A DNA stretch of 64,000 bases from Engraulis encrasicolus (lineage: Eukaryota; Chordata; Actinopteri; Clupeiformes; Engraulidae): positions 20,320,247-20,384,246 of the forward strand of contig NC_085875.1 of the NCBI RefSeq assembly GCF_034702125.1, read 5' to 3'. Below, piece by piece: positions 44,623-57,269 of the stretch (the stretch's first letter is position 1; each line of letters opens with the position of its first letter). A program made the translations under genes and the position numbers. Below the pieces are notes generated by a model. It was not told the DNA's origin, did not search any database, and saw nothing but the letters and a program-made list of their open reading frames with translations.

Positions 44623-46524
44623 ATGACTCCATTTAAATGTCAGAGTAAACATTAACTTGGTATTCTTCCGGTACTGTCATTCAGCAAATATTCTACTCTC
44701 AGCACAGATAATTTTCTCGCCCTCTAACCTCTCAATTTCTGTATTGGTGTCCCTCTTGGGGTCAAATAAGTAATTACCACTACGGTCATTCAACATTACT
44801 TTTAAAATACTCATACCAAAGTCTCATGCACACTAAATAGGCGTAACTCTCATATCATAAACTTTTCCTGAGACGCTGCATTTTTTTGTGGTTTATTTGT
44901 TTGTTTGTCCTTTGGCCTGTCAGTGATTCAGTCAGTTGAGACAAATCTTTACTGCGTGGCAGTGGCTGGGTCACTGCATAGCCTTGACACTGAGAACAGC
45001 GAGATAACGAGCAATGACACCACAGCTCCCTGTGAGAAAGTTATTTTATGTGCTGAAATATATTTCTTCACGTAAGAAATATGTATCACTGAAACTTTCC
45101 CTTTTTATTTGTCACATTGGGTGTCATGCAGATAGAAATGCTGTATAAAATACATGGCCAGTGCTGTCAAATACATTACTTCATATATTATAAAGTGAAT
45201 TTATAGGAGAATATGTAAAAGATGGTCATACTGATTTTCACTTTGCATGCCAACAGCCAATACAGTAAAAAAAATAAAAAAAATAAACGTCAAACAAAAC
45301 TTTAAAGGGTATGATATAAACAGCAATATAACAGTTAACATTTGTGATTAGATACACCAAAAAACACCTCTATTAAATATTTAATCATGGCAGCTATTAA
45401 AAGTCTAGACTGCACATTTTAAGTAAATTATATATACCAGGAGATGCCTCAGGGAAAAAGATGCCAATGAACATTCCTGATTCTGCCACAGTGTAAAGTT
45501 CTTTTTGTGTGTAGTGTACATTTCAAGTGCAATCAGTGTTAACCACAAAGCTGTTCGGTAAAAAGAAACCGTGTAGTTTTATCTTCATGTGCTCGAGGGT
45601 TAACCGTTATTTCCGACTTCCCTCAACAAGCGACAGCTGTCTCTGGCTGATTGGCCGGCCCATTCTGCAGCACATTTTGATAGCGGTCTTCTCTGGCTGT
45701 CTCAGTACATTACCCCTGAGAGACGTTTGGAAATCATCCCCATTCAGCCGCCGCAGCAGCAGTGTTAATGTCCAGACAGCCATGGACTCACAATCAAATG
45801 GGAGATATTCCACACATAGCTGTGATTTCAAGGGATGAATTAGCCTTCGGGTAGCAGAGCAGTTTTGCCTGAGCTCTTGAAAGAGAGGAGGGCTTGATGT
45901 CCCGGGGATCAGCAAACAAACATCATTATCACTCAGACACAGGACTTCAAAAATATGCTGAACTGCTGTTTCCTCCTAGTTAAAAGCGGGAAAGAAAGCT
46001 CAGCCACCACCCCCACAAACACCCTCCCTGATGCCACCCTTCCCCCACCCCCTCTCTGAAGCATCCCCCCTTAAGCAATTACCGTCCCTTGGAAACATTC
46101 ATGCAAACATCAGCAGTACTGAATGAGAGAAGAAGGATGGATGAAAAAAATGAAGGGAAAAAAAGAAAAAAAGTACAGCAGACGAGGGTACTGGTGCCTG
46201 AAATGCAGGGATGAGCAGAAATGTCCCAGGCGAGGCGTATCTGTGCGTTTCAGGAGGGGGGGTCTTATTTACTGTCGCGCTCTTGCAGGTGCACATACCA
46301 AGGGCACGTCGAGACGGGGCTATAACGAATCGTCCCTCGGGGAGCCATCTCAAAGAGTTTGTTTTCGAAACTGTCTTCAAAGGCGAGTTCAAGTACACGT
46401 TTCGCCTGCACAGATGGGCGGGAAAGTTCTTGCAAGTGACGGCTGCAGCGGGTGTTGGGGGTGGGGTGCTGAGGTAAACTTTGGAGCTTTGAGATGGTGA
46501 TGTTGGCAAGGAGTGGGCACCTCA

Positions 46525-46529
<5 letters not shown>
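44623..46529. other. Non-coding DNA with a possible conserved element
   Basis: No gene is recognised. The stretch 45,600-45,850 (words GCTGATTGGCCGGCCC, TTTGATAGCGGTC, CATTCAGCCGCCGCAG) is GC-richer and non-repetitive and could be a conserved non-coding element. Overlapping frames at 46,100-46,500 on both strands have no domain. Confidence 0.35.

Positions 46530-46592
<63 letters not shown>
46530..46592. repeat. (CT)n microsatellite
   Basis: About 62 bp of pure CT; Ser-Leu and Arg-Glu frames here are read-through. Confidence 0.98.
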
Positions 46593-46595
<3 letters not shown>

Positions 46596-47471
46596 ACAAC
46601 TTCACTCAATCACTCAAATCTGGACCAGGCTCCTCAGCAGAATCCAAACTGCTGAGTTGGACAGTGCTGCTCACATTTGTCTTCTCAGTCGGAGGCCTTC
46701 TGACTGTGACCATTATAATGCCTGCCAGTAAGGTTTGATCACCTCCCTCACAGAGGAATGAACCATTAGAGATATAAAGGGTCAATTTCATCTTGGCCTG
46801 AAGGATGTAAGACGCCGCCGCTCACAGTGAGGGGGAAAGCAGACTCCTCTCGTTTGGGAAAGAATTCTCTCCTTTACTGTACCTCTGCTATCCGTCTCTG
46901 TCACGTAGGCTTAGCTTTTTGGGTGCTGGATCGAGTAATTTCTGAGAAAAATGGTGGCTGCGTTTCTTGAAATGGCTTTTCCAATTGAGCCTAAAGGCCT
47001 TGAAATTAGAAAACAATATATAAAGTCAGTGGATTAGATATATCTGCAGTCAAACTGTGCGTATTCTCTTAAGGCCATTTTTTTCACTCTGTCGTTGACC
47101 AGAATGTGTCCTCTATAATGGGGACAAAAACGAAATGAGGAGAGAAAAAAAATAGAACAGTGACTCATCCAGCTTCCTGAGGGTATATAAATGCTTCTAG
47201 TGCTCAATTGAATCTTGGGAGCTGGGACTTCTTTTGAATTCCCCCTCTCTCTAGTTTCTTTAGCCTTTTCTCAAATTTGACAACATTATGATAGACAATC
47301 GTTTCCATGGGCCGCGGCACCCTAATCAGCCGGCGGAAATGGAGAGTTGTCTGGCGCTCATTGGAATGGGTGTGCTGTGGCAGAGTGGCCCCGTCAGCTG
47401 TAATGGGTAAAACAGAGACTCTTGCAGACAGTTGTTTGGGAGACACTAAATCACAGTCTGTGCCCTGCTCC
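46593..47471. other. Non-coding DNA with a possible conserved element
   Basis: No gene is seen. The stretch 47,275-47,460 (GACAACATTATGATAGACAA, CCTAATCAGCCGGCGG, GTCTGGCGCTCATTGG) looks like a conserved non-coding element by composition. This is a guess without alignment. Confidence 0.3.
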
Positions 47472-47721
47472 CAGGGCTGGACTGAGGGCTGGCCTGGGGG
47501 AGAAATAGGGCCCGGGCATGTTTGGCTTAAAGGGCCCCCTTCTAATTAAAGGTGCAGAACTGACTCACCAGTGGGCCCCGCACCCTCATGGGCCCCTATT
47601 TTCAGAAATGTATTAGTAAAATGAAACTTTAAAAAAAAATACATCTCTGAAAATAGGAGCCCACGAGGGTGCAGGGCCCACCGGGAAATGCCTACTATGT
47701 CACATAGCCCGTCCAGCCCTG
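47472..47721. mobile_element. MITE with CAGGGCTGGAC ends, 250 bp
   Basis: The ends CAGGGCTGGAC and GTCCAGCCCTG are perfect inverted repeats. Inside, two inverted GGGCCC-rich arms surround a poly-A centre (the arms share GCACCCTCATGGGCCC and CCTATTTTCAG). The flanks share CCCTGCT, giving an approximate 7-8-bp target duplication. A relative lies at 62,770-62,955. Confidence 0.8.
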
Positions 47722-48860
47722 CCCCTGCTTGGATTCGATCAGAGCCCACCACACCAGTGCCGCTTGCCTGACAACAACCTGCCGTCTGAGGAAACCAGAT
47801 GAAACCGTGAACTGAAAAGGGCACACACAAATAGATGTCCCTGTGTGCGTACCTGTACATATTTTGTGACAAAGAACTAACTACAAAGCTCACTGTAAAC
47901 ACCATGGAAAATAGAGGCGGTACCGTTAAATCCACAAGACCGGTCCCATCTCATAAATGCACCTGATTTACATTCACTTCGCATTGTTCTTCTTAACGTA
48001 CTATTAAGTGCAGCAAAAACACAACGCCGAGTAAATAACAGCATTTTATCGCTTTGTGTTGACACAGGATAACTCACAGTAAACACCATAGAAAACAGAG
48101 GCATAGCAGAGACGGAAATTTCGTATTTCAAGAGCTAAAAGATGTTGCATCTTATAAATCAAAATGGACCTGATCCACAGTCTGTGAGCAGTGTTTTGTT
48201 GTTTTTATGTGAGTATGATAAAGTGTGCTGTTACATAGCCTACTGAAGCAAGCAGCAGCACATTATGGCTGTATGTAAACATAAATTAGAAGTTCAAGTT
48301 GTCAGGTTTTGTGTTAGAAGGTGTTTAAAAAGAATCTTGCCATTTGGGCATGAAACTCTTCCTTGCATTCTTTCTGTACTTTTGTTATTATTATCTTTAT
48401 AATTTGGCAGCAGTTTATGCGTAATTAAATACCAGAAAGGAGAATGTGTGTCATATTCATTCATGGCTGACATACCCTTGAGTAAATAGGTCCATGGACT
48501 GTAACCAGTGTCATTTCATAACTCTAGGCCTAAATTGTTTGGATAAAAGCATCAGCTAAGTGTAAGGAAGTGAAACGATACATGATATGTAAAGATAAAT
48601 TAAATTGCAATGTAATAATACATTAATAATATATATAAAGTATAATGTAAGAGCATGGGAGTGTGTTGTTACGGTTATTGTTGGGTTAATGGGTTATAAT
48701 TATGTCATTATCAGGTGTGGCAGCCATAATTATTTGCTTTATTCCTTGAGTGCTTTGATGAGTGAACACACAAGAAGAAAAAAATCTTAATGAAGAATAT
48801 CAAATCTTTAAAAAGCCATGATTTCACCAACAAACAGCCTGTTTCAGTGCTGAAACAAGT
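47722..48860. other. Non-coding DNA with a short direct repeat
   Basis: The phrase GTAAACACCAT followed by GGAAAATAGAGGC occurs at about 47,896 and, with changes, at about 48,081, so a ~185-bp unit may be duplicated. No gene is seen; the minus-strand frames that share this phrase lack domains. Confidence 0.4.
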
Positions 48861-48867
48861 AATGACA

Positions 48868-48985
48868 TTAACCCCTTAGCGCAACACTATGGGTCTCTGT
48901 AATGTCATAGCAATGTTGTTATGATGTGGTTAAGCATTTTCAGCAAGTGAATAGGGTCGCCGGCGACCCCTGCTGCATTAAGAGG
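48868..48985. mobile_element. Possible MITE remnant with TTAA start
   Basis: TTAACCCCTTAGCGC at the left resembles a piggyBac-type end. A perfect palindrome GGGTCGCCGGCGACCC lies at about 48,955-48,970, and TTAAGAGG on the right is a weak partner. The boundaries are uncertain. Confidence 0.3.
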
Positions 48986-49544
48986 CTACGTCAAAGAAAT
49001 GGAAAATGATAAATGTCAAACATTTAAATGTACTGTTATTTTCAATGTTTTGATTAAAATACACGCAGTAAGAAGTTAATATGAATCCTATTATATTTTT
49101 GTAATACATTATTATTCCTATTATATTTTTTCCCACCCCTCCGATGCAAAAATCAAACTCTGCTTATGCTGACACGACCAGCTTTAAATGCTCCCTTGTG
49201 CATTACGCCTCATAGAGTGCACCATCACGGATTCTTTGGATGGAATGAAAGAAACAAGACAGCGAAAGAACAATGGAAAGAAGGAAGCTTGTTAGACACA
49301 AGGAGAAACGCCCACTGCAAAAAATAAAGAGAAAGCAAGTTAGAGTGAGAAGGAGAGAGAGGGGTAGGCCTAATACAAAAGGGTAGAGAAAAAGGGAGGT
49401 ACAGTGAAGGGAACAAAAACGTGGAATGACAGCAGCCCGTGAGAGCTTGTTCATCTTACACAGTAGTGTGAGGTGATGATAAAATTGAGGCATTCATAAC
49501 AACCAGTGCAGGAGGAGAGATGGGAGATGAGATCTTGGGATCGT
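48986..49544. other. Non-coding DNA, no gene seen
   Basis: Contains a direct repeat of CCTATTATATTTTT near 49,088 and 49,118, and purine-rich sequence at 49,230-49,420. Confidence 0.5.
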
Positions 49545-49915
<371 letters not shown>

Positions 49916-50397
49916 GATGTGGGTAGTAGTGGTGGATGTGACCATTTCAGATCAGACGTACAGGAAAAGGGATGAAATTGAACTGGTGGAATAATCTAGA
50001 AGCCAGATGGCTGCTCCGATGGGGGGGGACAAAGGACTCCCGTGATTGGGTGACACCGCACAGACGATGACAGGACTGAGATGACACTGAGAAATGACAC
50101 CAGACTGAAAAAAAATGTCCTGCGGATGAGAGGGAAGGAAGGTATGAAGGGAGAGATAGGGAAGGAAGGGATGAAGGAAGGAAGAGGGGGGTGACGAGTG
50201 ATGTGATTAGATAGATAAGGAGCCAGCCGCACTGAACAAGGACATCTGTAAACATGGGTTTTGGTGAGCACATGGGGAGCCTAACGGACCTATCGCCAGG
50301 TCCTGACAGTTGTAGTTGCAGCTCTAAAGCCTGGGGGTCTTGAGCTGAAGCTTATTCCTCCTGTAGACTACATACCTATTTTCTGACCTTTCCAATA
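49916..50397. other. Non-coding DNA with a GGAAGG purine tract
   Basis: A purine tract of GGAAGG and GAAGG units lies at about 50,128-50,191. No gene is seen. Confidence 0.5.
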
Positions 50398-50399
50398 GG

Positions 50400-51163
50400 A
50401 GTGAGTCCATTCAAATAATATCTCACATGCCCCTGAAAGGTGTGCCTGACCTGTCAAGTCCACCTGGGAAAGTCCAACACCCATTGTCATTGTGACACAG
50501 CTCTCCACAGCACACAAGTGCACACTGCACACAGCGAAATTGCATTTACGTTTCACCTGTGCAAGGGGGCAGCCCCAAATGGCACCTCAAGGGATCAGTG
50601 CGGCAGAACGGTCAGGCCCGTTGCGTTAAGGTACACCATGTAGGCAGTTGCCTAGGGCCCCCGAGTAGGTGGGGCCCCCAAGGACGACAGGTTATGTACC
50701 CAACAGCAATGACGAGTTTAAATAGCTTTATAATAAGGCAATGTAGGCTATGAAGGGCTCTGCTGCGAGGGAAGCAACAGCGCCTCCCTAATACCCCCTG
50801 CTCGAGGGGGCCCCCTTCCAATAGGTTTGCATCAGCGACAGCGTGAAAATGTCAATTGCAGAAAAGTGCAACAACAAATTTAGTCAAAGTACCCCCCTCT
50901 CGAGGGGGCACCCCTTTCCAATTTGTTCAAGTGTCAAATCCAGCGCAAATACAAACTGAAAATGAAGCAACATAATCTCTCTCACTGGATGTTAATCTTG
51001 AAGACAACATATTACTCTCTGTACTGCAACCAAACTGTCCCAGGCCAGTTGACATCGCACAAACAGCGAAATGCTTCATTTACAGTGTTATGTTTTCAAA
51101 AACGTAATCCACGTGCTCTAACAAGCACTGGGCAAACGTCGATTGTTCAATAACGCACCTTTT
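50400..51163. repeat. Direct repeat, first copy
   Basis: The stretch from about 50,532 to 51,163 is repeated almost base for base at 52,990-53,621. A shorter match (GAGTCCATTCAAATAATATC) begins both copies at about 50,402 and 52,804. The repeat contains the left flank and first ~550 bp of the hAT element at 50,613. Confidence 0.88.
50478..50531 (-). mobile_element. SINE 3' tail fragment
   Basis: CCCATTGTCATTGTGACACAG followed by a GTGCACACTGCACA-like stretch is the reverse complement of the 3' tail of the SINE at 59,603-59,815. Only the tail is present. Confidence 0.6.
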
Positions 51164-52643
51164 TTCGACACGGAACTGTTTTGGATGTGGACAAACGCAA
51201 CAAAAAGCCGCACTCCCGGATCAATTTCTTGCCGTTTTAATACTGGGTTAGCATGGCAGACAGACAGACGTTTCGGCCTAAGCCTTCTTCAGCGTCTTTT
51301 CAAAGAAGGCCGAAACGTCTGTCTGTCTGCCATGCTAACCCAGTATTAAAACTGCAAGAAATTGATCCGGGAGTGCGGCTTTTTTACTATACATGAACTT
51401 TGCTGTTTGCTCGCACCCAAAGACCTTGTAAGAAACTTTTCGGAGTTGAGCGCACTTTCTCTACTAAAAGACAAACGCAACAAGAAACGAATGAACAATG
51501 TGCAATGCATATGACCTATATTTCGGATAACACGAGTCACACAAGTGCGCTGAGTGGGATAGCTAAATTGTAGCCCAATTTCTTGCTATTACTATATGTG
51601 GATTACACATTGGAATTGGGGAGCATGATTGTGGAAACGTGTGGATTACAGTGAGAGGTTGGGATAGCCTACATTCTGGGATACATTCTGCGGTCAAGAC
51701 AACGCAAGGTAAGGGCACCGGGATATTGGTCCCCTATAATTGACACAGTTTTAGTTGTCGGAGTAGCCTAACGTGGTTGTTCAGTGATCCTTGGTCGCTA
51801 CAGTAGCCTATTCGTGTTTGCTGCGGTATTACTAACAACACAAACATTTGGATTGTATTTTCAAGTGCGTGATGGATGCAATACGAAAAAAAAAATCTTG
51901 TCGGGGAGACCCCCCTTGGCTTGGTTACAGAATTCTTGATTACCAATATCGCATGCCCCCAAACCCCCCACTGTGCCTGCTCATTCGTTTTTCAGCCTTG
52001 AGTTTCTGGACTAGGCCTATTGTTTTATGAGTCAATAGTTGGTTTTGCACAAATGGAGCGCCCTTGGTTAGATTTTAAAAGTGGTTGGAAAGATTAGACT
52101 TTCTTTATTTGTGATTCGCAATGCAGATCATGATTTTCGTGGTAGGGTCAACGAATCTGATTGGGCCATAGGCTATAGGCATACTTTCATGTGAGATAGG
52201 CCAGGTTAAACAACTGAGCATTCAATTGGCCTACTTCATGAGCCTACTGAATGGAATGGGCTATATTTGCCCAGGTCTTTCTTCATAAAGTTTCATAAAA
52301 TGAACTGTAGGGACTAGTTATCATAATAACTAGACTGCATTTCCTCACAGGAAATGCTGGTGTATGCTTGCTCTTTATGCATTCATTGCCCTTCATGCAT
52401 GTGTTGCCCTGCCACAACACTGTCTATAAGGTGACTTCTTGTTTGTTCCATTAGGTTTCTATGGCTTCTGTGACATTGTGTTGTAATGGTAGGCTATGTG
52501 ACAATGACTGAAGTGCCATCCAAAAATTGTCTAGCCCATCCGAAACAGAAATTACTGTCAGGTGCCCCACCCCTGAGAAAAAAAGCCCTAGGGCACCGAC
52601 AACCCCTTTGCCTAGGGCCCCCAAAGTCCTAGAAACGGGCCTG
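50613..52643. mobile_element. hAT-type element of 2.0 kb with exact 8-bp duplication
   Basis: The left end CAGGCCCGTTGCG and the right end AGAAACGGGCCTG are inverted repeats, flanked by AGAACGGT on both sides (50,605-50,612 and 52,644-52,651). The long fold-back 51,202-51,386 lies inside. Two GC-rich phrases (CTCGAGGGGGC) recur at about 50,801 and 50,900. No transposase is recognised, so it is non-autonomous. Confidence 0.85.
51202..51386. repeat. Long fold-back, 185 bp, with hammerhead-like motif
   Basis: The arms of about 77 bp are nearly perfect complements (AAAAAGCCGCACTCCCGG at one end and its complement at the other). The centre, read on the minus strand, gives CTGAAGA (51,286-51,292), a short GGC/GCC stem, GAAA (51,271-51,274) and CGTC. 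The layout recalls hammerhead ribozymes, but one extra A sits before the short stem. Confidence 0.8.
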
Positions 52644-52663
52644 AGAACGGTACTACCAGCAGC

Positions 52664-52800
52664 AGAACGGTACCTCAGTCATGGAGGAGGATGGGGGAGA
52701 GCAATGGTTCATTACTCCCCCCACCAACCTGGCGTGTCGGGAGTCGAACCAGCAATTTTTGGGCTAACAAGTCTGACACCCTTACCCATGGGTGCCCAGG
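52664..52800 (-). mobile_element. tRNA-derived SINE, minus strand
   Basis: Read on the minus strand, ATGGGTAAGGGTGTCAGACT is followed by the B-box GGTTCGACTCC (complement at 52,740-52,750) and then CATTGCTCTCCCCCATCCTC and CATGACTGAGGTACC. The same middle part is found at 59,665-59,700. Confidence 0.75.
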
Positions 52801-52989
52801 AATGAGTCCATTCAAATAATATCTCACATGCCCCTGAGAAGTGTGAGGATGAGGGAAAGGGCTCTGACCTTGTTGATTTTGTGAATGTTTGGTTGCTGAG
52901 GGGACAGTGACCAAGAAACTACACATAGGCCTACTGTGTAGTTTTTTTGTCAATGAAATATAACGATACACCACAGGAGTTGGTCTGTC

Positions 52990-53621
52990 AGCGAAATTGC
53001 ATTTACGTTTCACCTGTGCAAGGGGGCAGCCCCAAATGGCACCTCAAGGGATCAGTGCGGCAGAACGGTCAGGCCCGTTGCGTTAAGGTACACCATGTAG
53101 GCAGTTGCCTAGGGCCCCCGAGTAGGTGGGGCCCCCAAGGACGACAGGTTATGTACCCAACAGCAATGACGAGTTTAAATAGCTTTATAATAAGGCAATG
53201 TAGGCTATGAAGGGCTCTGCTGCGAGGGAAGCAACAGCGCCTCCCTAATACCCCCTGCTCGAGGGGGCCCCCTTCCAATAGGTTTGCATCAGCGACAGCG
53301 TGAAAATGTCAATTGCAGAAAAGTGCAACAACAAATTTAGTCAAAGTACCCCCCTCTCGAGGGGGCACCCCTTTCCAATTTGTTCAAGTGTCAAATCCAG
53401 CGCAAATACAAACTGAAAATGAAGCAACATAATCTCTCTCACTGGATGTTAATCTTGAAGACAACATATTACTCTCTGTACTGCAACCAAACTGTCCCAG
53501 GCCAGTTGACATCGCACAAACAGCGAGATGCTTCATTTACAGTGTTATGTTTTCAAAAACGTAATCCACGTGCTGTAACAAGCACTGGGCAAACGTCGAT
53601 TGTTCAATAACGCACCTTTTT
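52990..53621. repeat. Direct repeat, second copy (truncated hAT)
   Basis: Copy of 50,532-51,163 with only a few changes. It includes the left hAT end (about 53,072) but lacks the right half and the fold-back, so it is an incomplete duplication and not an independent insertion. Confidence 0.88.
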
Positions 53622-54369
53622 TCTTGACTGATGTCAATGAAAATATCAGTAGATCTCCTGTTAACACAGTGGAGATCCAAATTAAGGGCATGATAATCTA
53701 GAATGTCTTGCATTCACAAGAAAAAATAAAGATTCCATTTAGCTGGAATGGTCAATGTCATTAATGTTAGACCTTTATAAAATACGAGACATTTCCTTTT
53801 CAATGAACATTAAAATGTAAAAATGACACAATGTGTGTAATTTCCATTCCATGGGTTGATATGGACTCAGGAAATCCACACAACTATTCCCACTTTCATT
53901 TCAGAGAGAGAAAGAGAGCAGTGCAATTCAAAGAAAAGTTGAATTTGAAAATGACTTAAGAACAGAGAACACTGACTTTTTCTATTTAAAAGTTGCTAAG
54001 GTGTAACATGACCTGATGGTGACTCAGAGTTATCTCTATCAGGGTCACAGTCATATTCTAAACCAAGACACTGGTATGGGAAATGCCAAGCGTAAGAACG
54101 ATAAAGGTCAGCTTTCAGTTGCCTTTGAAGACTGAGCTCTGTGAAATACTGTATCTTTGTTGGGTCCTTTGACTGAATGTGAATTAGAAACTAAATGAAT
54201 TCCCTATCAAGTCGGGAAGGACTGTGATATGTTGAAGGATACTGAGATGAGGGGGCGAGTTCTTAGAATTGGCTGCTGAAAACTAGGAATGAAAGCAACT
54301 TCTTTTTGTTCAAATGTGGGAAAAAAGTACCTCCGTTACAGGAACTACTTGGTGCAGCTTCAGTTCATG
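53622..54369. other. Non-coding DNA, no gene seen
   Basis: Mixed AT-rich sequence without repeats or domains that I recognise. Confidence 0.5.
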
Positions 54370-54546
54370 CAGAGACGGTATTACCAATAGACAGACTATA
54401 GGCAATTGTCATGGGCCCCACATAATCTGCCTTCTGTTGTGGCCCCCAGCAGTCAGCTCCACCATAAACACCAGCAAAAGTCATTCAAAAGGGCCCTGTG
54501 TCTACATCTTGCCTATAGGGCCCCCAAATGAGAAGGACCGCCGCTG
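54370..54546. mobile_element. hAT-type MITE, 177 bp
   Basis: The left end CAGAGACGGTATTACC and the right end GGACCGCCGCTG are imperfect inverted repeats, with inner GGGCCCC on both sides. The target duplication is AGTTCATG (54,362-54,369) and AGTCCATG (54,547-54,554), one mismatch. Confidence 0.8.
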
Positions 54547-54800
54547 AGTCCATGGAAGGTACTGAGGTGGATCTGGAAGTGCCTTTTACTCATTGCAAGT
54601 GGAAAAACCACTGAAACCATTTTGAAGTTGAAATGTGTTGCTTTACCAAGTTGTGATTGTTTGTAGCTTGTATACCTTAAATCATAGGTAACATTTGAAT
54701 GACAATAACGGCGATCAATCATAAAAGACACTATGGAACATTTACATCTATCCTTGCTTCTCTAAACTTCTTGTAACCTACCTGGAATTATAGTGTGGAG

Positions 54801-55160
54801 CAGTGTTGCCAATTTAGCAACTTTGTCGTTAGATTTAGCAACTTTTGGCTCTCTCTAGCGACTAAAAACCTAGTCTAGTGACTATGTGGCGACTCTGGCA
54901 ACATTGAGAATTTCATAAATTGACAAAAATCTTTGTTTTTCAACGTTACTATACCATAGCTTTGCGCCGCTATCAGAATCGTTTTTAACAGTGCAGCGCG
55001 GCAGATTAGCTCTGGCCTCTAAAAAGCAGCTAACACTGACCTTATAAAAGTAGCCAGGTAAACACATTTTCAAGAGATCATGTCGGGCGTGACCTTATGA
55101 CGTAACATGTAACATCATGGCACCATCTACTGACTTCTATATAGCAACTTTTCAGAGAGT
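54801..55160. repeat. Dispersed element with TAGCAACTTT / TAGCGACT words
   Basis: It begins CAGTGTTGCCAATTTAGCAA and has internal words around AGCAACTTT, AGCGACTAAA and GGCGACTCTGG, a pattern I associate with a common fish repeat. The right boundary is unclear. Confidence 0.4.
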
Positions 55161-55433
55161 CAATAGCGAGTTCCTGTGATTGTTGATTCACTGGCTGTGG
55201 AGAAAGTCCACCATCTTTATAGTCTATGGGGGTAATACAGTATGGAGTCACTGCTAAGTGTTTGAAAACATGAACTTTACTGGGGCACACTTTGAGAATT
55301 TGTTCCTCCAAGCATGCATGCAGGCTACAGTGAGATAAAAACCAACAAAACATGCTAATACTGCTGTCATATATGAATGTTTTAGCTACAACATCCAGCA
55401 TGTTCAGCTGAAAAAATAGGTTATTCTGCTAAA

Positions 55434-55835
<402 letters not shown>

Positions 55836-57140
55836 GCCACCCACTACCCCCCACCACAACACCTCTCCTCTCAATCCAGCTCCTACCAGGCATGACTCAC
55901 AGTGCTTCAGTCTTATTTGGAACACATTTTCCAGATGGCACTAAGGCAACATCCATAGGTCCGACTCTGATGTATAAAAAACCCCCTTGAATCCCCCCAT
56001 AAACCACCAATCCCACCTCCAACCTCCCCCCCACCCCCATGCATACAAACATACCAATTTCCATCTTCTGTACCTCAAACCCAAGCCCCACCACACCCCC
56101 CTCCTTACTGCCGTCGGCCTGTGGCGGGCAAAGAGGGATTTATTTTTAATGCCCGCCTTCCGTATTAATAAATAAACCGTTTACCACTTTGATCTCGGCG
56201 GAGAGCCTTGCTTTAGCCAAACAAATAGCGAGCATCTCCTCAGAGGACAGAGACTGCCCCACAACTGGTGCACCCACAGCCCTGCAATCTAGAAAGGAAG
56301 GAAATAGGACTTTCCATAAGTAAGGGGTGTGCAAACATAGGCATTAATGTGCACCATGCATGCATGCACTCAGACCTTGACAGACCTTTTCACCTCAACC
56401 ACATACAACAACACATGTTTATCTGTCTGTTTGTTTGTTTGTGAGAACAATTACTTACATGGATGTGTGCATCTGAATTTTTTTACTTTAATTTTTTTAC
56501 TTTTAGGCCTACTTCGGTGAAACATGAGTAAAGATTGAACATTTAATGTAATTTCATGTAAGTACATGTTATTATTTTTTTTTAAAGTCAAAGGCTTCTT
56601 GAGTGGAAGGAGGTTTCATTAATCTAAGGGCTTTTCTAAATTTCTATTAAAACTTTTCTTTAAATGTTGTATTTATTTTGCTTGGTAAAGCCAAACGATT
56701 TCTTTTTTATTATTATTATTTTAGTGGAGCTTGCACACTCTTGCCCATGCCAAACAGAAGGCCATTTCACAGCAATATGCAACAACTTTCTGCCCTGCAC
56801 ACACTGCAAATTCCGCTTCCAATTAGGTTGATGAAATATGAACGAAATTTAATCTAGCAGAAAATGCCTTTTTCATATCCCTAGACATCTGTCTCCATTT
56901 AGACAATTGTCTGTTCCTGTTGTCTTGCTTCAAACTTTAATAGATGCATGTGAATACTAATAACAAACAGCACGGCTGCTGTTTTCCCCCCATGCTGCCT
57001 TCTGTGTGACTGGAAGAGAGTGCGAGCACATTATTGTAGTTAATCTGCCAGTGTTAATTCAACACTCATGTAATTGTATTCAAATACAATTTTTACATTC
57101 TTGCAATTGGTCCCACTCTCTATGTGTTAAATTAACACTG
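55836..57140. other. Non-coding DNA with a possible conserved element
   Basis: No gene is seen. The stretch 56,110-56,270 (GTGGCGGGCAAAGAGGGA, CCGTATTAATAAATAAACCG, GATCTCGGCGGAGAGCC) is non-repetitive and mixes AT-rich homeodomain-like sites with CpG, and could be a conserved enhancer. A second candidate is 56,690-56,880. Confidence 0.35.
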
Positions 57141-57269
57141 CTTGAAAAAGAATGGTCGTCGCACACTCTTGTGTGTAAGATGACCCTGATGAAGGCGTAA
57201 GCCGAAACGTGGTCTTATTAAACGTAACTGCATGAAGTTCTGAGTGTGCGACGACCATTCTTTTTCAAG
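57141..57269. repeat. Fold-back element with the clearest hammerhead-like motif
   Basis: 28-bp perfect inverted repeats (57,141-57,168 and 57,242-57,269, starting CTTGAAAAAGAATGG). In the loop on the plus strand: CTGATGA (57,186-57,192), A, GGC/GCC stem with GTAA loop, GAAA (57,204-57,207) and CGTGGTC. These are the conserved blocks of a hammerhead core in order, with a C17-type GTC at 57,212-57,214. The extra A before the short stem and no clear stem I argue against an active ribozyme. Confidence 0.75.

Noticed and set aside
46099..46509. Overlapping 88-136-codon frames on both strands at 46.1-46.5 kb as a gene
   Set aside because: No domain, no splice context, and the frames run into a (CT)n tract.
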